Of a DNA stretch of 11,509 nucleotides, positions 1 to 6,675 are shown one piece after another. A model generated the notes under the pieces. That model was not told the origin of the DNA. It did no database searches and worked only from the letters and a program-made list of their open reading frames with translations. A program made the translations under genes and the position numbers. Origin of the DNA: Methanothrix sp. (GTDB taxonomy: Archaea > Halobacteriota > Methanosarcinia > Methanotrichales > Methanotrichaceae); NCBI GenBank assembly GCA_028708055.1, contig JAQVZT010000060.1, positions 1 through 11,509 of the forward strand, in the 5' to 3' direction. How positions within the stretch are numbered: the first letter of the stretch is position 1; every line of letters starts with the position of its first letter.

Positions 1-2
1 GA

Positions 3-128
3 GTCGCTCTTGCATTTCCAAATGAGGAATCTCATCTCCTGCCTGCAGTCTCCTGGCTCATTGATCTAACCGAGCAATGGCTGACTGGTAGAAAGTATTT
101 ATCTGAGGAAGGAGAATACACCATTTGA
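3..128 (+). CDS. C-terminal end of an unrecognised protein, cut by the window edge
   Basis: A reading frame is open from the first bases of the window and ends at TGA 126-128, giving 41 residues that finish in ..LSEEGEYTI. The composition (acidic, with Trp and Leu in a probable helix reading SWLIDLTEQWL) looks like real protein. The stop overlaps the TTG start of the next gene as TTGA, the arrangement expected between translationally coupled genes. The ribosome-binding site of that next gene (105-114) lies inside this coding end. No domain is recognisable from so short a tail. It presumably belongs to the same operon as the two surface proteins downstream, but its function cannot be stated. 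Confidence 0.6.
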   Translation, partial: VALAFPNEESHLLPAVSWLIDLTEQWLTGRKYLSEEGEYTI

Positions 129-1273
129 ATGCAGGTATTAGAATCTGGGGAAAACTCTGCATACGGCCAATGAATATGTGCCCCATTTTGAGTCCCGAAA
201 ATATAAGGAGAAACATCTCCTCCTGGATAGTGCTGCTAGCATGGCTCATCATATTTCACTCTGCTCTCTGTGCCGGGGAGAGCGCATCGCAAGCGGAGGA
301 TTTATTCGTCGAAAGCAATCTCAGTGACTCCTCTCCGGAGAATGCTGCCCTAAATCAATCCACTTATGATGCTCATGTCTATGTTTCCAATAAGGACAAT
401 GAACGTCTTAAAGTAACTCTATTTATCGACTCTGAGCTGAAGGACAGCAAAGAGCTCGCCTCTGACTCTGAATCTAAGATCGATAGCTATTCGCTCCCAA
501 AAGGCCCCCATCTCTTCAAGATAACCTGGTGGGATGAGGATATCAAGAGTTCCTGCGAGATGGAGGAGATCAAAGATATTCAAAATGATACCGCTATCAA
601 TCTCTATGCATCCAACCATGAGGCCCCAGAGAAATATGATATTCTGGTGAAGCTCGTCAATGAAAATAGCAACGACTTGGAGGTATTCCTTTATGCAGAT
701 GGCAGCTTCGAGAAGAGCAAAGAGATCAGCAAGGACAGCACCTCTGAACTGGGCACGATAAAGCTGGAAGAAGGTGTGCATAATCTATCGGTAAGATGGC
801 AGGACCGGAACACAAGGATAGACTATGAAAAGTCCAAAAAGATAATAGTTGCAAGAGACGATGTCCTGGTCTTTTATGCACCCCAGGGTGTCTCCTTTGA
901 GGCAAAACCGAGTGCTGTATTGTCTGTTGAGACAACGTCTGCCAGAGCGGAGAAAACGATTGCTTCGACTGCAAAAGAGATAGAAAACGAGACTGAAAGA
1001 AAATCTGAAAGGGAGAGTGCAAGCGAAACATCCAGCCCCACAAAAGGGATCGCTGCGGATGATCAGGAAAATGATAAGGCACCAAGCAGCACAAATGAAG
1101 CCGCCTCAAAAAGCATATCCAATTCAGAGCAGAGGGCAAATATCCTGGCGGATAAGGCCTCATATGATGAAAAGGACGGCTCGCTGAGTGGAAATGCTCT
1201 GCAAGATGTCGATAGAATTTATTTGTATGCGGTCCTGGTATTAGGGGCAGTCTATCTTTTATTGAGGCATTAA
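125..1273 (+). CDS. Secreted, C-terminally membrane-anchored protein with two tandem beta-sandwich-like repeats
   Basis: I do not recognise a named family. The chosen start is TTG 125, because GAGGAAGGAG lies 10 bases upstream and the start overlaps the preceding stop. ATG 170 or 176 are alternatives and would give a more typical signal peptide. Residues 33-50 are hydrophobic and end in SALCA|GES, a plausible signal-peptidase site. Residues 81-167 and 171-255 are two diverged copies of one unit: each begins YD..V and carries KV/EV-x-LF/FLY, an SKE motif, a short turn, then a W or RW strand near LFKITWWD or LSVRWQD, and a final strand LYAS or FYAP. A low-complexity Ser/Glu/Thr/Lys stalk (about 260-360) follows, and a membrane helix (364-381) precedes the terminal RH. 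The protein is therefore probably displayed outside the membrane. It sits one base before the next surface-protein gene, so the pair may act together. The function is unknown. Confidence 0.8.
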   Translation: MNAGIRIWGKLCIRPMNMCPILSPENIRRNISSWIVLLAWLIIFHSALCAGESASQAEDLFVESNLSDSSPENAALNQSTYDAHVYVSNKDNERLKVTLFIDSELKDSKELASDSESKIDSYSLPKGPHLFKITWWDEDIKSSCEMEEIKDIQNDTAINLYASNHEAPEKYDILVKLVNENSNDLEVFLYADGSFEKSKEISKDSTSELGTIKLEEGVHNLSVRWQDRNTRIDYEKSKKIIVARDDVLVFYAPQGVSFEAKPSAVLSVETTSARAEKTIASTAKEIENETERKSERESASETSSPTKGIAADDQENDKAPSSTNEAASKSISNSEQRANILADKASYDEKDGSLSGNALQDVDRIYLYAVLVLGAVYLLLRH

Positions 1274-1274
1274 T

Positions 1275-2882
1275 ATGGCAAAATTTTTAATTATATTTTT
1301 AACTCTATTACCGGCTCTGATATGCTCTTCCCAGGCAGTGGTCTGGAATGAAGGTATGAGCGGGGAGCTTCATTGGGGAGAGACCATGTCCTTGGATAGA
1401 TATTCCCTGGTGCTGGACGAATTTTCCGTAGAAGAAGGTCATGCCTGCAAGGTCCTTGTGCAGCTGCAGGAAGACGGTCACAATGTTGACCGCCGACCTT
1501 TGCAGGCGGGTGAGTATTTTGAGTGGAACGAATCTGTAAAGGTCTCTGTGGAGAAGATAGTAGTAGGAGATATCCAGGATGATCCTTTTGCAGTAATAAG
1601 GCTACAGCTTCCTGCGGCTCCGGATCTCTCCCTCATCTTGACTGGCGACCGGGAAACATACGAGGGGGGCGATGAGATGAGGATCCAATTGCAGATTGAG
1701 AATAAGGGAATCGTTGACGCTGAGAATATGAGGATAGAGCTGACCTCGATACCGCCCTTTGTGAAGGAGATGTACAGTATTTCAGCTTTGGGTGCAGGAA
1801 AAATTTGGGATAAAAAGAAGGACACTCAAGAGATAGATAATATTAAAATCAATATAAAAGCACCCTATTTTTCCAGGGCGACCGACCTGGTGCTTAATGC
1901 CCATGCCGGTTACACCGATCCAGATGGAAAGGCCTACGAATCCTGGGGAGGAGCGACCTTTCACATAGTTGGGCCCATACTGCTGCACAAGAGTGTAGAC
2001 GAGACGCAGAAATTTCAGGAGAAATACCACGTCATCAACTCCCTGCGGAACACCGGCAACAGGACCATTGCCCTGGATCTATCGGATTCAACCGGCTCCG
2101 GATTTCGAGCCGAAGTGCCGCTGAACTGGAAATTCAGCCTCATACCCGGCGAAGCGAAGACGATAGACTATCTAATTGATGCTCAACAGCCAGGACTGGG
2201 CCAGGTTCTGCCGAGTTCGGCGGTCAGCTACCGTTGGGAAGAGAACAGCTACACCATCCGCTCAGAGGAGCCTGTCGTGAATGTCTTTGGGCCGTCGATC
2301 GAGGCTGAACGAAGCATCAGCCCCAAAAAGCTGCAACCGGGAGAGATCGCCACGGTCTCAATTCTGCTGACCAACCTGGGAAATAAGGGGGCATCCGTCG
2401 CTCTGCCGGAAGCGGTGCCTAACGAAACCGAACTCGTATCCGGGTCAGTCGATGCGTTGCTCTTCCTTCCACCCAATGAGAGCTGTTCAAAGGAGTACCA
2501 GTTGCGCTGCGTCGGGGAGGGGACCATATGCATTCCTCCGGAAGAGATCTGCTATCGAGACGCGCGTGGCAATCAATACCGTACCATCATGCAGGCACTT
2601 GAGATCGAGGTCGCAGAGAAGGAACGAAGCGATTTGAACAAGAGCAATTTGAGCCAGAACAATTCGACTGATGCAGCTTTGAATGGGACCAGAGATGGAT
2701 GGGCACTATATGAGTCCGAAAAAAGCGGCGCTCAAACCGAAAGAGACGAAGCGCAGATGAAAAAATCAGGTCTGGAGATCGGTTCTGAAGCTGAGGCGGA
2801 GGGGAGTGTCAAAGAATATCTGCCTGCTCTGTTGATCACAATCATACTATTGCTTTCTGCTGCCATCAGCAAATATCTCTGA
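1275..2882 (+). CDS. Secreted protein with CARDB/DUF11-like domains and C-terminal membrane anchor
   Basis: The 535-residue protein starts one base after the previous stop, so it is almost certainly co-translated with it. Residues 1-21 form a signal peptide (MAKF, a hydrophobic core, then SSQA|VVW). The ectodomain is beta-rich. Residues about 115-230 (LSLILTGDRETYEGGDEMRI.., IENKGIVDAENMRIEL) resemble the cell-adhesion-related CARDB type of Ig-like fold. Residues about 341-450 (ISPKKLQPGEIATVSILLTNLGNKG) resemble a DUF11/NEW3-like repeat, which often stacks in archaeal envelope proteins. Cys404, Cys411, Cys419 and Cys426 could form disulfides. A Glu/Ser/Asn-rich stalk with several N-glycosylation sequons (455-475) precedes a membrane helix at 514-533. 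The domain names rest on pattern only. The role is probably in the cell envelope or in binding a partner. Its 3' end overlaps the convergent ATPase gene by 17 bases. Confidence 0.8.
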   Translation: MAKFLIIFLTLLPALICSSQAVVWNEGMSGELHWGETMSLDRYSLVLDEFSVEEGHACKVLVQLQEDGHNVDRRPLQAGEYFEWNESVKVSVEKIVVGDIQDDPFAVIRLQLPAAPDLSLILTGDRETYEGGDEMRIQLQIENKGIVDAENMRIELTSIPPFVKEMYSISALGAGKIWDKKKDTQEIDNIKINIKAPYFSRATDLVLNAHAGYTDPDGKAYESWGGATFHIVGPILLHKSVDETQKFQEKYHVINSLRNTGNRTIALDLSDSTGSGFRAEVPLNWKFSLIPGEAKTIDYLIDAQQPGLGQVLPSSAVSYRWEENSYTIRSEEPVVNVFGPSIEAERSISPKKLQPGEIATVSILLTNLGNKGASVALPEAVPNETELVSGSVDALLFLPPNESCSKEYQLRCVGEGTICIPPEEICYRDARGNQYRTIMQALEIEVAEKERSDLNKSNLSQNNSTDAALNGTRDGWALYESEKSGAQTERDEAQMKKSGLEIGSEAEAEGSVKEYLPALLITIILLLSAAISKYL

Positions 2883-3606
2883 TAGAATTTAGACCTTCTT
2901 CCCAGGAAATGCTTCCTTTTTCTATGAAGGCAATCCGGTCGCTCATATGTTCTACAACCTCCCTATCATGAGATATGAAGAGCATGGTCAGGCCAAACTC
3001 GCTCTTCAGATCCATCATGAGACGCAGAATCTTGGCCTGCGCGGATACATCAAGGGACGCAGTGGGCTCATCAGCAACGATGAATTCGGGTTTTATAGCC
3101 AGGATTCTTGCCAGAACGACGCGCTGGTTCTGCCCGCCGCTGAGCTGATGGGGAAACCGGTTCAAATGCTCCGCATTAAGGCCTACGGCATCTATTAATT
3201 CCAGTGACTTCTCTTCTATCTCACTGCGGTTCATCCTACCTCGCAGACCCAAACGGAATGGCTCTGCAATGCTCTCTGCAGTGCGCATTTTTGGGTTCAG
3301 GGATGACTCAGGATCCTGGAAGATCATCTGCATCCTGGGCCTCAATCTTCTCATCTCTCTCCGGTTCAGCCTGGTTATTTCTTTGCTATCGAAAAAAATC
3401 TTGCCCGAGGTTGGCTCGATCAGCCTGAGAAGCAGGCGGCCCAATGTGGTCTTTCCGCAGCCGCTCTTTCCCACCAGGCCCAGGGTTTCGCCTCGATCAA
3501 TATGAAATGATGCGCCATCTATGGCTCTAGTGCATTGCCGGTTGAACAGGCCGGATCGGTAGTACTTTTTCAGATCAATGACCTCGATCAGGTGAACAGA
3601 AAACAC
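2866..3606 (-). CDS. ABC transporter ATP-binding protein, peptide/nickel (DppF/NikE) type
   Basis: This is a cytoplasmic ATPase of the Opp/Dpp/Nik importer family, which powers uptake of peptides, nickel or opine-type chelates. All nucleotide-binding motifs are present: Walker A GKSGCGKT (46-53), Q-loop IFQDPESSLNP (Gln97), signature LSGGQNQR (155-162), Walker B FIVADEP (175-181), D-loop SLD and switch His213 in ISHD. At 246 residues it is shorter than DppF (about 320) and lacks the C-terminal oligopeptide-transporter HPY domain, so it resembles the shorter NikE/CntF proteins. The start is GTG 3604-3606, inside the end of the preceding ATPase gene, the overlap typical of dppD-dppF pairs. Its partner ATPase is truncated and no permease or binding-protein gene lies in the window, so it may be an orphan. 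The substrate cannot be told. Confidence 0.85.
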   Translation of the reverse strand: MFSVHLIEVIDLKKYYRSGLFNRQCTRAIDGASFHIDRGETLGLVGKSGCGKTTLGRLLLRLIEPTSGKIFFDSKEITRLNRREMRRLRPRMQMIFQDPESSLNPKMRTAESIAEPFRLGLRGRMNRSEIEEKSLELIDAVGLNAEHLNRFPHQLSGGQNQRVVLARILAIKPEFIVADEPTASLDVSAQAKILRLMMDLKSEFGLTMLFISHDREVVEHMSDRIAFIEKGSISWEEGLNSIRDIC

Positions 3607-4271
3607 CTCACAGAAGCGGTTTTTCCCAGGCTTATCATGGGTGGATGCTCTCTTTTGCAGATATCCTTAGCCCTGTGACAGCGAGGATGGAATCTACAGC
3701 CCGTTGGCGGCTCGATGAGTGATGGGCTTGACCCTGTTATGGGATGCAGGCCGTGGGAAGGAAGACTGCGGATAAATCCCTGCGTGTAGGGATGACTGGG
3801 ATCGCTCAGGATGGTCTGTGCCGGTGCCACTTCCAGAAGCTCTCCGGCATACATGACAGCGATGCGATCGCAGGCTTCTCCTGCGGCGTTCAGGTCATGG
3901 GTTATCATGAGCATGGATCGGTCGGCGGTCATATCTCTAATGAGTTTGATGATCTCCTCCTTGGTTATTGCGTCAAGGCCCTTGGTAGGCTCATCGGCTA
4001 TGATAAAGGATGGCTGTCCGGCTAGCTCCATGGCGATCATGACCCTCTCCTTCATCCCACCGGAAAGCTCATGGGGATATTGATCCGCTCTCTTTGAGGG
4101 TTCCGGAATCATTGCTGCGTCCAGCATCTGCACGGCTTCGGATTTCGCCGCGTCTTTGTCCTGGCCCCTGTGCAGCCGGATCACCTCCGCAATTTGATCG
4201 CCCACTTTTAGCACCGGATTGAGCGAGGTGGCAGGATTCCGGCGACGAGATACGGGTGAAGCTGAACCCAA
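3588..4271 (-). pseudogene. 5'-truncated ABC ATPase, DppD/OppD/NikD type
   Basis: The frame begins at TTG 4271, but similarity to the family begins only at NPATSLNPVLKVGDQIAEVI (first base near 4238-4241), which is the Q-loop. The roughly 90 residues that should come before it, including Walker A, are missing and are replaced by about 11 unrelated residues. The remainder is intact: signature LSGGMKER (69-76), Walker B FIIADEP (89-95), D-loop GLD, switch His125 in ITHD, and the complete HPY domain (HPYTQGFIRSLP, then Cys192, Cys198 and Cys205 in GCRFHPRCHRAKDIC). Without Walker A it cannot hydrolyse ATP on its own. I infer that a deletion or rearrangement joined the gene to sequence just downstream of a small unrelated gene. 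The stop at 3588 overlaps the next ATPase start. Confidence 0.8.
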
Positions 4272-4299
4272 GATCTGAGGTTGGAAAGGATGCGTAACT

Positions 4300-4306
4300 A
4301 AAAAAA
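4300..4306 (-). terminator. Oligo-T terminator of the 56-residue gene
   Basis: On the minus strand there is a run of seven T, 28 bases after the stop codon of the small gene at 4334-4504. Archaeal RNA polymerase commonly stops at such oligo-T tracts without a hairpin. It also separates the small gene from the truncated ATPase downstream. Confidence 0.5.
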
Positions 4307-4333
4307 GATGCTATGTTTATGTCCAGACATTCT

Positions 4334-4504
4334 CTAATCAATGAATCCCTGTGCTTCAAAGATAAGGACACCATTTTCGTCCACCTCTCGAAAGACTGCC
4401 CAGGTGGCTCGGTCCCTGGAAACGGGATTCTGGTCCTTATCGAAGTAGCGTATCTCCGATCGAATGGCTTTTTTGGATCTGCCATCAAGTTTGCCTGTTA
4501 ACAT
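4334..4504 (-). CDS. Small conserved-looking protein, 56 residues, function unknown
   Basis: ATG 4504 to TAG 4334 encodes 56 residues beginning MLTGKLDGRSKKAIRSEI and ending FEAQGFID. The middle reads IRYFDKDQNPVSRDRATWAVFREVDENGVLIFE, which has the look of a compact folded domain: two strand-turn units (YFDKDQNP and REVDENGV) around a helix-like ATWAVFRE. I recognise no named family and assign no function. The transcription unit is convincing: a TATA box (TTTTATATA on the minus strand) lies 24-32 bases before the ATG, which puts the transcript start at about the start codon, and a T7 tract follows the stop. No Shine-Dalgarno sequence is present, consistent with a leaderless mRNA. The overlapping longer minus-strand frame at 4069-4488 has no such signals and is rejected. 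Confidence 0.65.
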   Translation of the reverse strand: MLTGKLDGRSKKAIRSEIRYFDKDQNPVSRDRATWAVFREVDENGVLIFEAQGFID

Positions 4505-4527
4505 AATCCAATATTTGATACTCTTAC

Positions 4528-4536
4528 TATATAAAA
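4528..4536 (-). promoter_or_regulatory. Archaeal TATA box for the 56-residue gene
   Basis: The minus strand reads TTTTATATA, 24-32 bases upstream of ATG 4504. Archaeal TATA boxes sit about 25-30 bases before the transcription start, so the mRNA would be leaderless or nearly so. Confidence 0.6.
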
Positions 4537-4777
4537 CAATTTGATACAGTTTAGTGTGATATGTGCTAACTTTTTTAGATATGCTCGAAGGGGGCCAATG
4601 TCATTGTTAATTGAGCCTGGTGCCGGAGATCGACGCCAGGCCTTCTCTAGTGAGCTCGCTATAGCAAACCGCGGCAAACCGCTATGGTACGCCGTTATCA
4701 TACGCCGCTATCGCTCAGGACAAAGCCAAATTCGCGTTTGCCCGCGAAGCGTTTTCCCGCAAATAGCATGAAGCTTC
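4537..4777. other. Intergenic stretch with short tandem repeats and a hairpin
   Basis: No gene is supported here. The stretch contains a 10-base tandem repeat (GCAAACCGCG then GCAAACCGCT, 4664-4683) and a 13-base-period imperfect repeat (TACGCCGTTATC at 4688-4699, TACGCCGCTATC at 4701-4712). An inverted repeat TTCGCG-6-CGCGAA lies at 4731-4748, 30 bases after the stop of the binding-protein gene on the minus strand. It is followed on that strand by a T-rich stretch, so it could end that transcript. Confidence 0.4.
4731..4748 (-). terminator. Candidate hairpin terminator after the binding-protein gene
   Basis: A perfect 6-base stem (TTCGCG with CGCGAA) around a 6-base loop lies 30 bases beyond the stop codon at 4778 and is followed on the minus strand by ATTTGGCTTTG. 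The T-tract is weak. Confidence 0.35.
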
Positions 4778-5656
4778 TCAGAGGACGAGATGCTTGTTGT
4801 AATTCAGCACCTCTGCCATGGTATCTGCACCTGGCACAGATCCCGGGAAATTGGTGAATATGACACGGGTGGCATTGATTCCCTTGTCCTTGAGTGATTC
4901 TTCAATGCCCTTGGCAAGCTCGCCTGACTGCATATTCTCGATGACATAGGTAACGTTTTGATATTTATCCGGGTTGGCGTTGATGTCATCTACGATCTTG
5001 GCAGCGGTTTTTGTTCCATTCATGGCAAACTCAGGCGCGAAGAAGTTGACCACCTTCATGCCCAGCCAGTTCTGAACGGGATCTTTCTGCCAGAGCATGA
5101 CTATGACAGCTGTCTCGTTCAGCTGCTTTTTCTCCGACTCGGTAGGCTCGACAGCATCAAAGGTCTTTGCATAATCATTGCAGCGCTGCTCGTAGTAGGT
5201 CTTGTTAGCCGGGTCTTTCTCTTCCAGCCACCCTTTTACTTCAGACGCCAGCAGCCTGGAGTTGGTGGGAGTGTTCCATCCTCTCGATGGGTTGGAGGTG
5301 GTATTCCATTCGAATGCCTTGAAGTTGTTGGCTTTTATAAAATCATTTACAGCAGGCATGTTGTACTTTTGGTCGTTGCTGTCGTTGTACGCCATGAACA
5401 TGTCGGCATTTTTGATGAAATCCATGTTGAGCTGGATGCGATTGGGGATGATGTCCGTCTGCAGGTGCGGGCAGAGGGTCGGATCGGCGATGGAGATTGC
5501 CTCTACCCTATCGCCGCCGATGTATTTGGCCGGGTCCATCAATACACTGGTGGTGCACACGATCTTGAGAGCCGGTCTTTCCGCCTGGCCGCAGGCAGGA
5601 ACGATCAGAAAGATCGCCAGCACCAATATGGGTATAATAGATATCTTGGTGTTCAT
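4778..5656 (-). CDS. Metal ABC transporter substrate-binding lipoprotein, ZnuA/TroA (cluster 9) family, unusual site
   Basis: This is the extracytoplasmic receptor for the ABC-3 transporter encoded upstream. I chose ATG 5656, giving 292 residues. The frame is open up to 5767, but that extension would read through the promoter. Residues 1-21 are a hydrophobic signal ending in the lipobox VPAC (Cys22), so the protein is probably lipid-anchored. Family marks are ADPTLCPHLQTDIIPN (57-72, where family members read DPHxYxPTPxD), KNADMFMAYN, DPANKTYYEQRCNDY, and PGSVPGADTMAEVLNYN near the end. His64 is the only canonical metal ligand kept. The usual DPHxWL segment is replaced by SRGWNTPTN (124-132), the third histidine region by VMLWQKDPVQNWLG (186-199), and the whole mature protein has just two histidines. 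The ligand may therefore not be free zinc or manganese. Confidence 0.85.
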   Translation of the reverse strand: MNTKISIIPILVLAIFLIVPACGQAERPALKIVCTTSVLMDPAKYIGGDRVEAISIADPTLCPHLQTDIIPNRIQLNMDFIKNADMFMAYNDSNDQKYNMPAVNDFIKANNFKAFEWNTTSNPSRGWNTPTNSRLLASEVKGWLEEKDPANKTYYEQRCNDYAKTFDAVEPTESEKKQLNETAVIVMLWQKDPVQNWLGMKVVNFFAPEFAMNGTKTAAKIVDDINANPDKYQNVTYVIENMQSGELAKGIEESLKDKGINATRVIFTNFPGSVPGADTMAEVLNYNKHLVL

Positions 5657-5668
5657 AATCTCAGTTAG

Positions 5669-5691
5669 TAATACTAAATATTTAAGTATTA
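5669..5691 (-). promoter_or_regulatory. Promoter of the binding-protein gene with an overlapping palindrome
   Basis: Perfect 7-base inverted arms TAATACT and AGTATTA flank a 9-base centre (5669-5691). The centre forms the likely TATA element on the minus strand (TTAAATATTT, 5676-5685), 20-29 bases before ATG 5656. The dyad thus covers the TATA element and would block transcription if bound, as expected for a metal-responsive repressor operator. The identity of any regulator is unknown. Confidence 0.5.
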
Positions 5692-5732
5692 TCACTAATA
5701 ACTTAATAATCTTTGTATGTTCATATTTGGTG

Positions 5733-5772
5733 CAATAATCACGAACAATAATCGCCGGGAGGAGCAATAATC
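5733..5772 (-). repeat. Three copies of GATTATTG upstream of the binding-protein promoter
   Basis: The plus strand shows CAATAATC at 5733-5740, 5746-5753 and 5765-5772 (steps of 13 and 19 bases). A related TAATAATC lies at 5704-5711. They lie about 50-95 bases upstream of the TATA element and could be regulator-binding half-sites. No regulator gene is seen in the window. Confidence 0.4.
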
Positions 5773-5777
5773 CGCAT

Positions 5778-5810
5778 AAAAGGCTGGCACCAAGAACAGA
5801 GAGCAGCCAG
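5778..5810 (-). terminator. Weak candidate terminator after the DUF169 gene
   Basis: On the minus strand GGCTG and CAGCC can pair across a 17-base loop, followed by TTTT, about 30 bases past the DUF169 stop. A short perfect dyad (GAGGCA-C-TGCCTC, 5816-5828) lies between them. It would separate the four-gene unit from the binding-protein gene. Confidence 0.3.
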
Positions 5811-5840
5811 GCTTTGAGGCACTGCCTCTACCACCTATTG

Positions 5841-6590
5841 CTACCTCTTTTTGTTCAGAAACGACCTCTCAACACTGCCGGCGATCTTGCGAGCAATCTC
5901 TGTTGACATTCCCATAGCCAGGCAATCCTCGGGAAGCCAACCTCTGGCAGATGGATCGGTCGGACCGACAAAGATCTGATAATCACGAGCTTTTTCAGCC
6001 ATCCCTGCTGGATAGGTGACCAGGGTAGCGCAAGCCGGCCCCCAGGGAAACGAAATCAAACCAAAGACGTTAGGGCTGCCGAAATGGGCCATTGCACATA
6101 TGTCTCTGATCTGTCGCCCGCTGGCAAAACAGATTATGCATTTAGCGGACAAATCTTCCTCTAAATCATCACAGCGGCTGATCACCACGTACCTTCCCAG
6201 GGGCTTGATCTCGCCCACAGCGCGATAGGTCTCGCAGGCAATCTCCTCGCTCTCCTTCAGGTGCTTGCCATCCTGGTTATCTGCCCCTGATCCTGTGGAC
6301 ATCATACCCGGCAGCCTGGGATCAAAACCACTGTATCCAAACCATGCCGGCCCGCCCATGCAGCGGCAGAAGGCCTGATCGGGCTCATCTCCCGCATAGA
6401 CCGGACCCCTGATTCGGCCCTCTGCTATCTGAAAAATATTGCAGGCCAGGCAGTCGCCTATCTGAGAGGACCAGAAGGCATTGTCCGGTATTCGATCGGA
6501 GCCGTACACGCAAACTGGACTTAACCGCATATTCACGGCACCGGCCAGGATGGATCCTATTTGCCTGATTGACAGTCTTTCTTTCATCAT
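5841..6590 (-). CDS. DUF169 family protein (COG2043), cysteine-rich
   Basis: The 249-residue protein matches the pattern of the DUF169 family, which is common in methanogens and anaerobes and has no firmly known function. Recognisable pieces are LSPVCVYG (23-30), IGDCLACNIFQIAEGR (44-59), the central FCRCMGGPAWFGYSGF (74-89), FGLISFPWGPACATLV (176-191) and WLPEDCLAMGMS (218-229). Twelve cysteines are present, with two close pairs, C47-C50 and C75-C77, plus C151-C154, so metal or cofactor binding is plausible. There is no signal peptide, so it is probably cytoplasmic. The start is ATG 6590, with a second ATG directly after it; the Shine-Dalgarno signal is weak. It follows the permease gene by 85 bases and precedes the binding protein, which suggests that it serves the same transporter. 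That role is an inference. Confidence 0.8.
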   Translation of the reverse strand: MMKERLSIRQIGSILAGAVNMRLSPVCVYGSDRIPDNAFWSSQIGDCLACNIFQIAEGRIRGPVYAGDEPDQAFCRCMGGPAWFGYSGFDPRLPGMMSTGSGADNQDGKHLKESEEIACETYRAVGEIKPLGRYVVISRCDDLEEDLSAKCIICFASGRQIRDICAMAHFGSPNVFGLISFPWGPACATLVTYPAGMAEKARDYQIFVGPTDPSARGWLPEDCLAMGMSTEIARKIAGSVERSFLNKKR

Positions 6591-6637
6591 ATCTACCCGC
6601 TTAGCTGCCCGTTGACTGCAATATTACAGTGTTACAG

Positions 6638-6665
6638 CCCGCATGATGTGCCCAATCATCGCGGG
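6638..6665 (-). other. Hairpin between permease and DUF169 genes
   Basis: CCCGC-ATGAT pairs with ATCAT-C-GCGGG (10 base pairs, one bulged C, 7-base loop), 10 bases after the permease stop. No T-tract follows on the minus strand, so it may be an mRNA-processing or stability element rather than a terminator. A direct repeat TTACAG-TG-TTACAG lies beside it (6624-6637). Confidence 0.4.
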
Positions 6666-6675
6666 GGCTCAATCA

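Noticed and set aside
4069..4488. A 139-codon minus-strand frame over the truncated ATPase and the small gene
   Set aside because: It is out of frame with both the Q-loop-to-HPY protein and the 56-residue protein, which together explain the same bases better.
4541..4771. A 76-codon plus-strand frame in the intergenic gap
   Set aside because: It is built on short tandem repeats and a hairpin and resembles no protein.
4958..5738. Long plus-strand frames opposite the binding-protein gene
   Set aside because: They are shadows of a gene with lipobox and family motifs; one also runs through the promoter and palindrome.
5657..5767. A 37-residue N-terminal extension of the binding protein
   Set aside because: It would translate the TATA box and palindrome and put a second hydrophobic stretch before a normal lipoprotein signal peptide that begins at ATG 5656.
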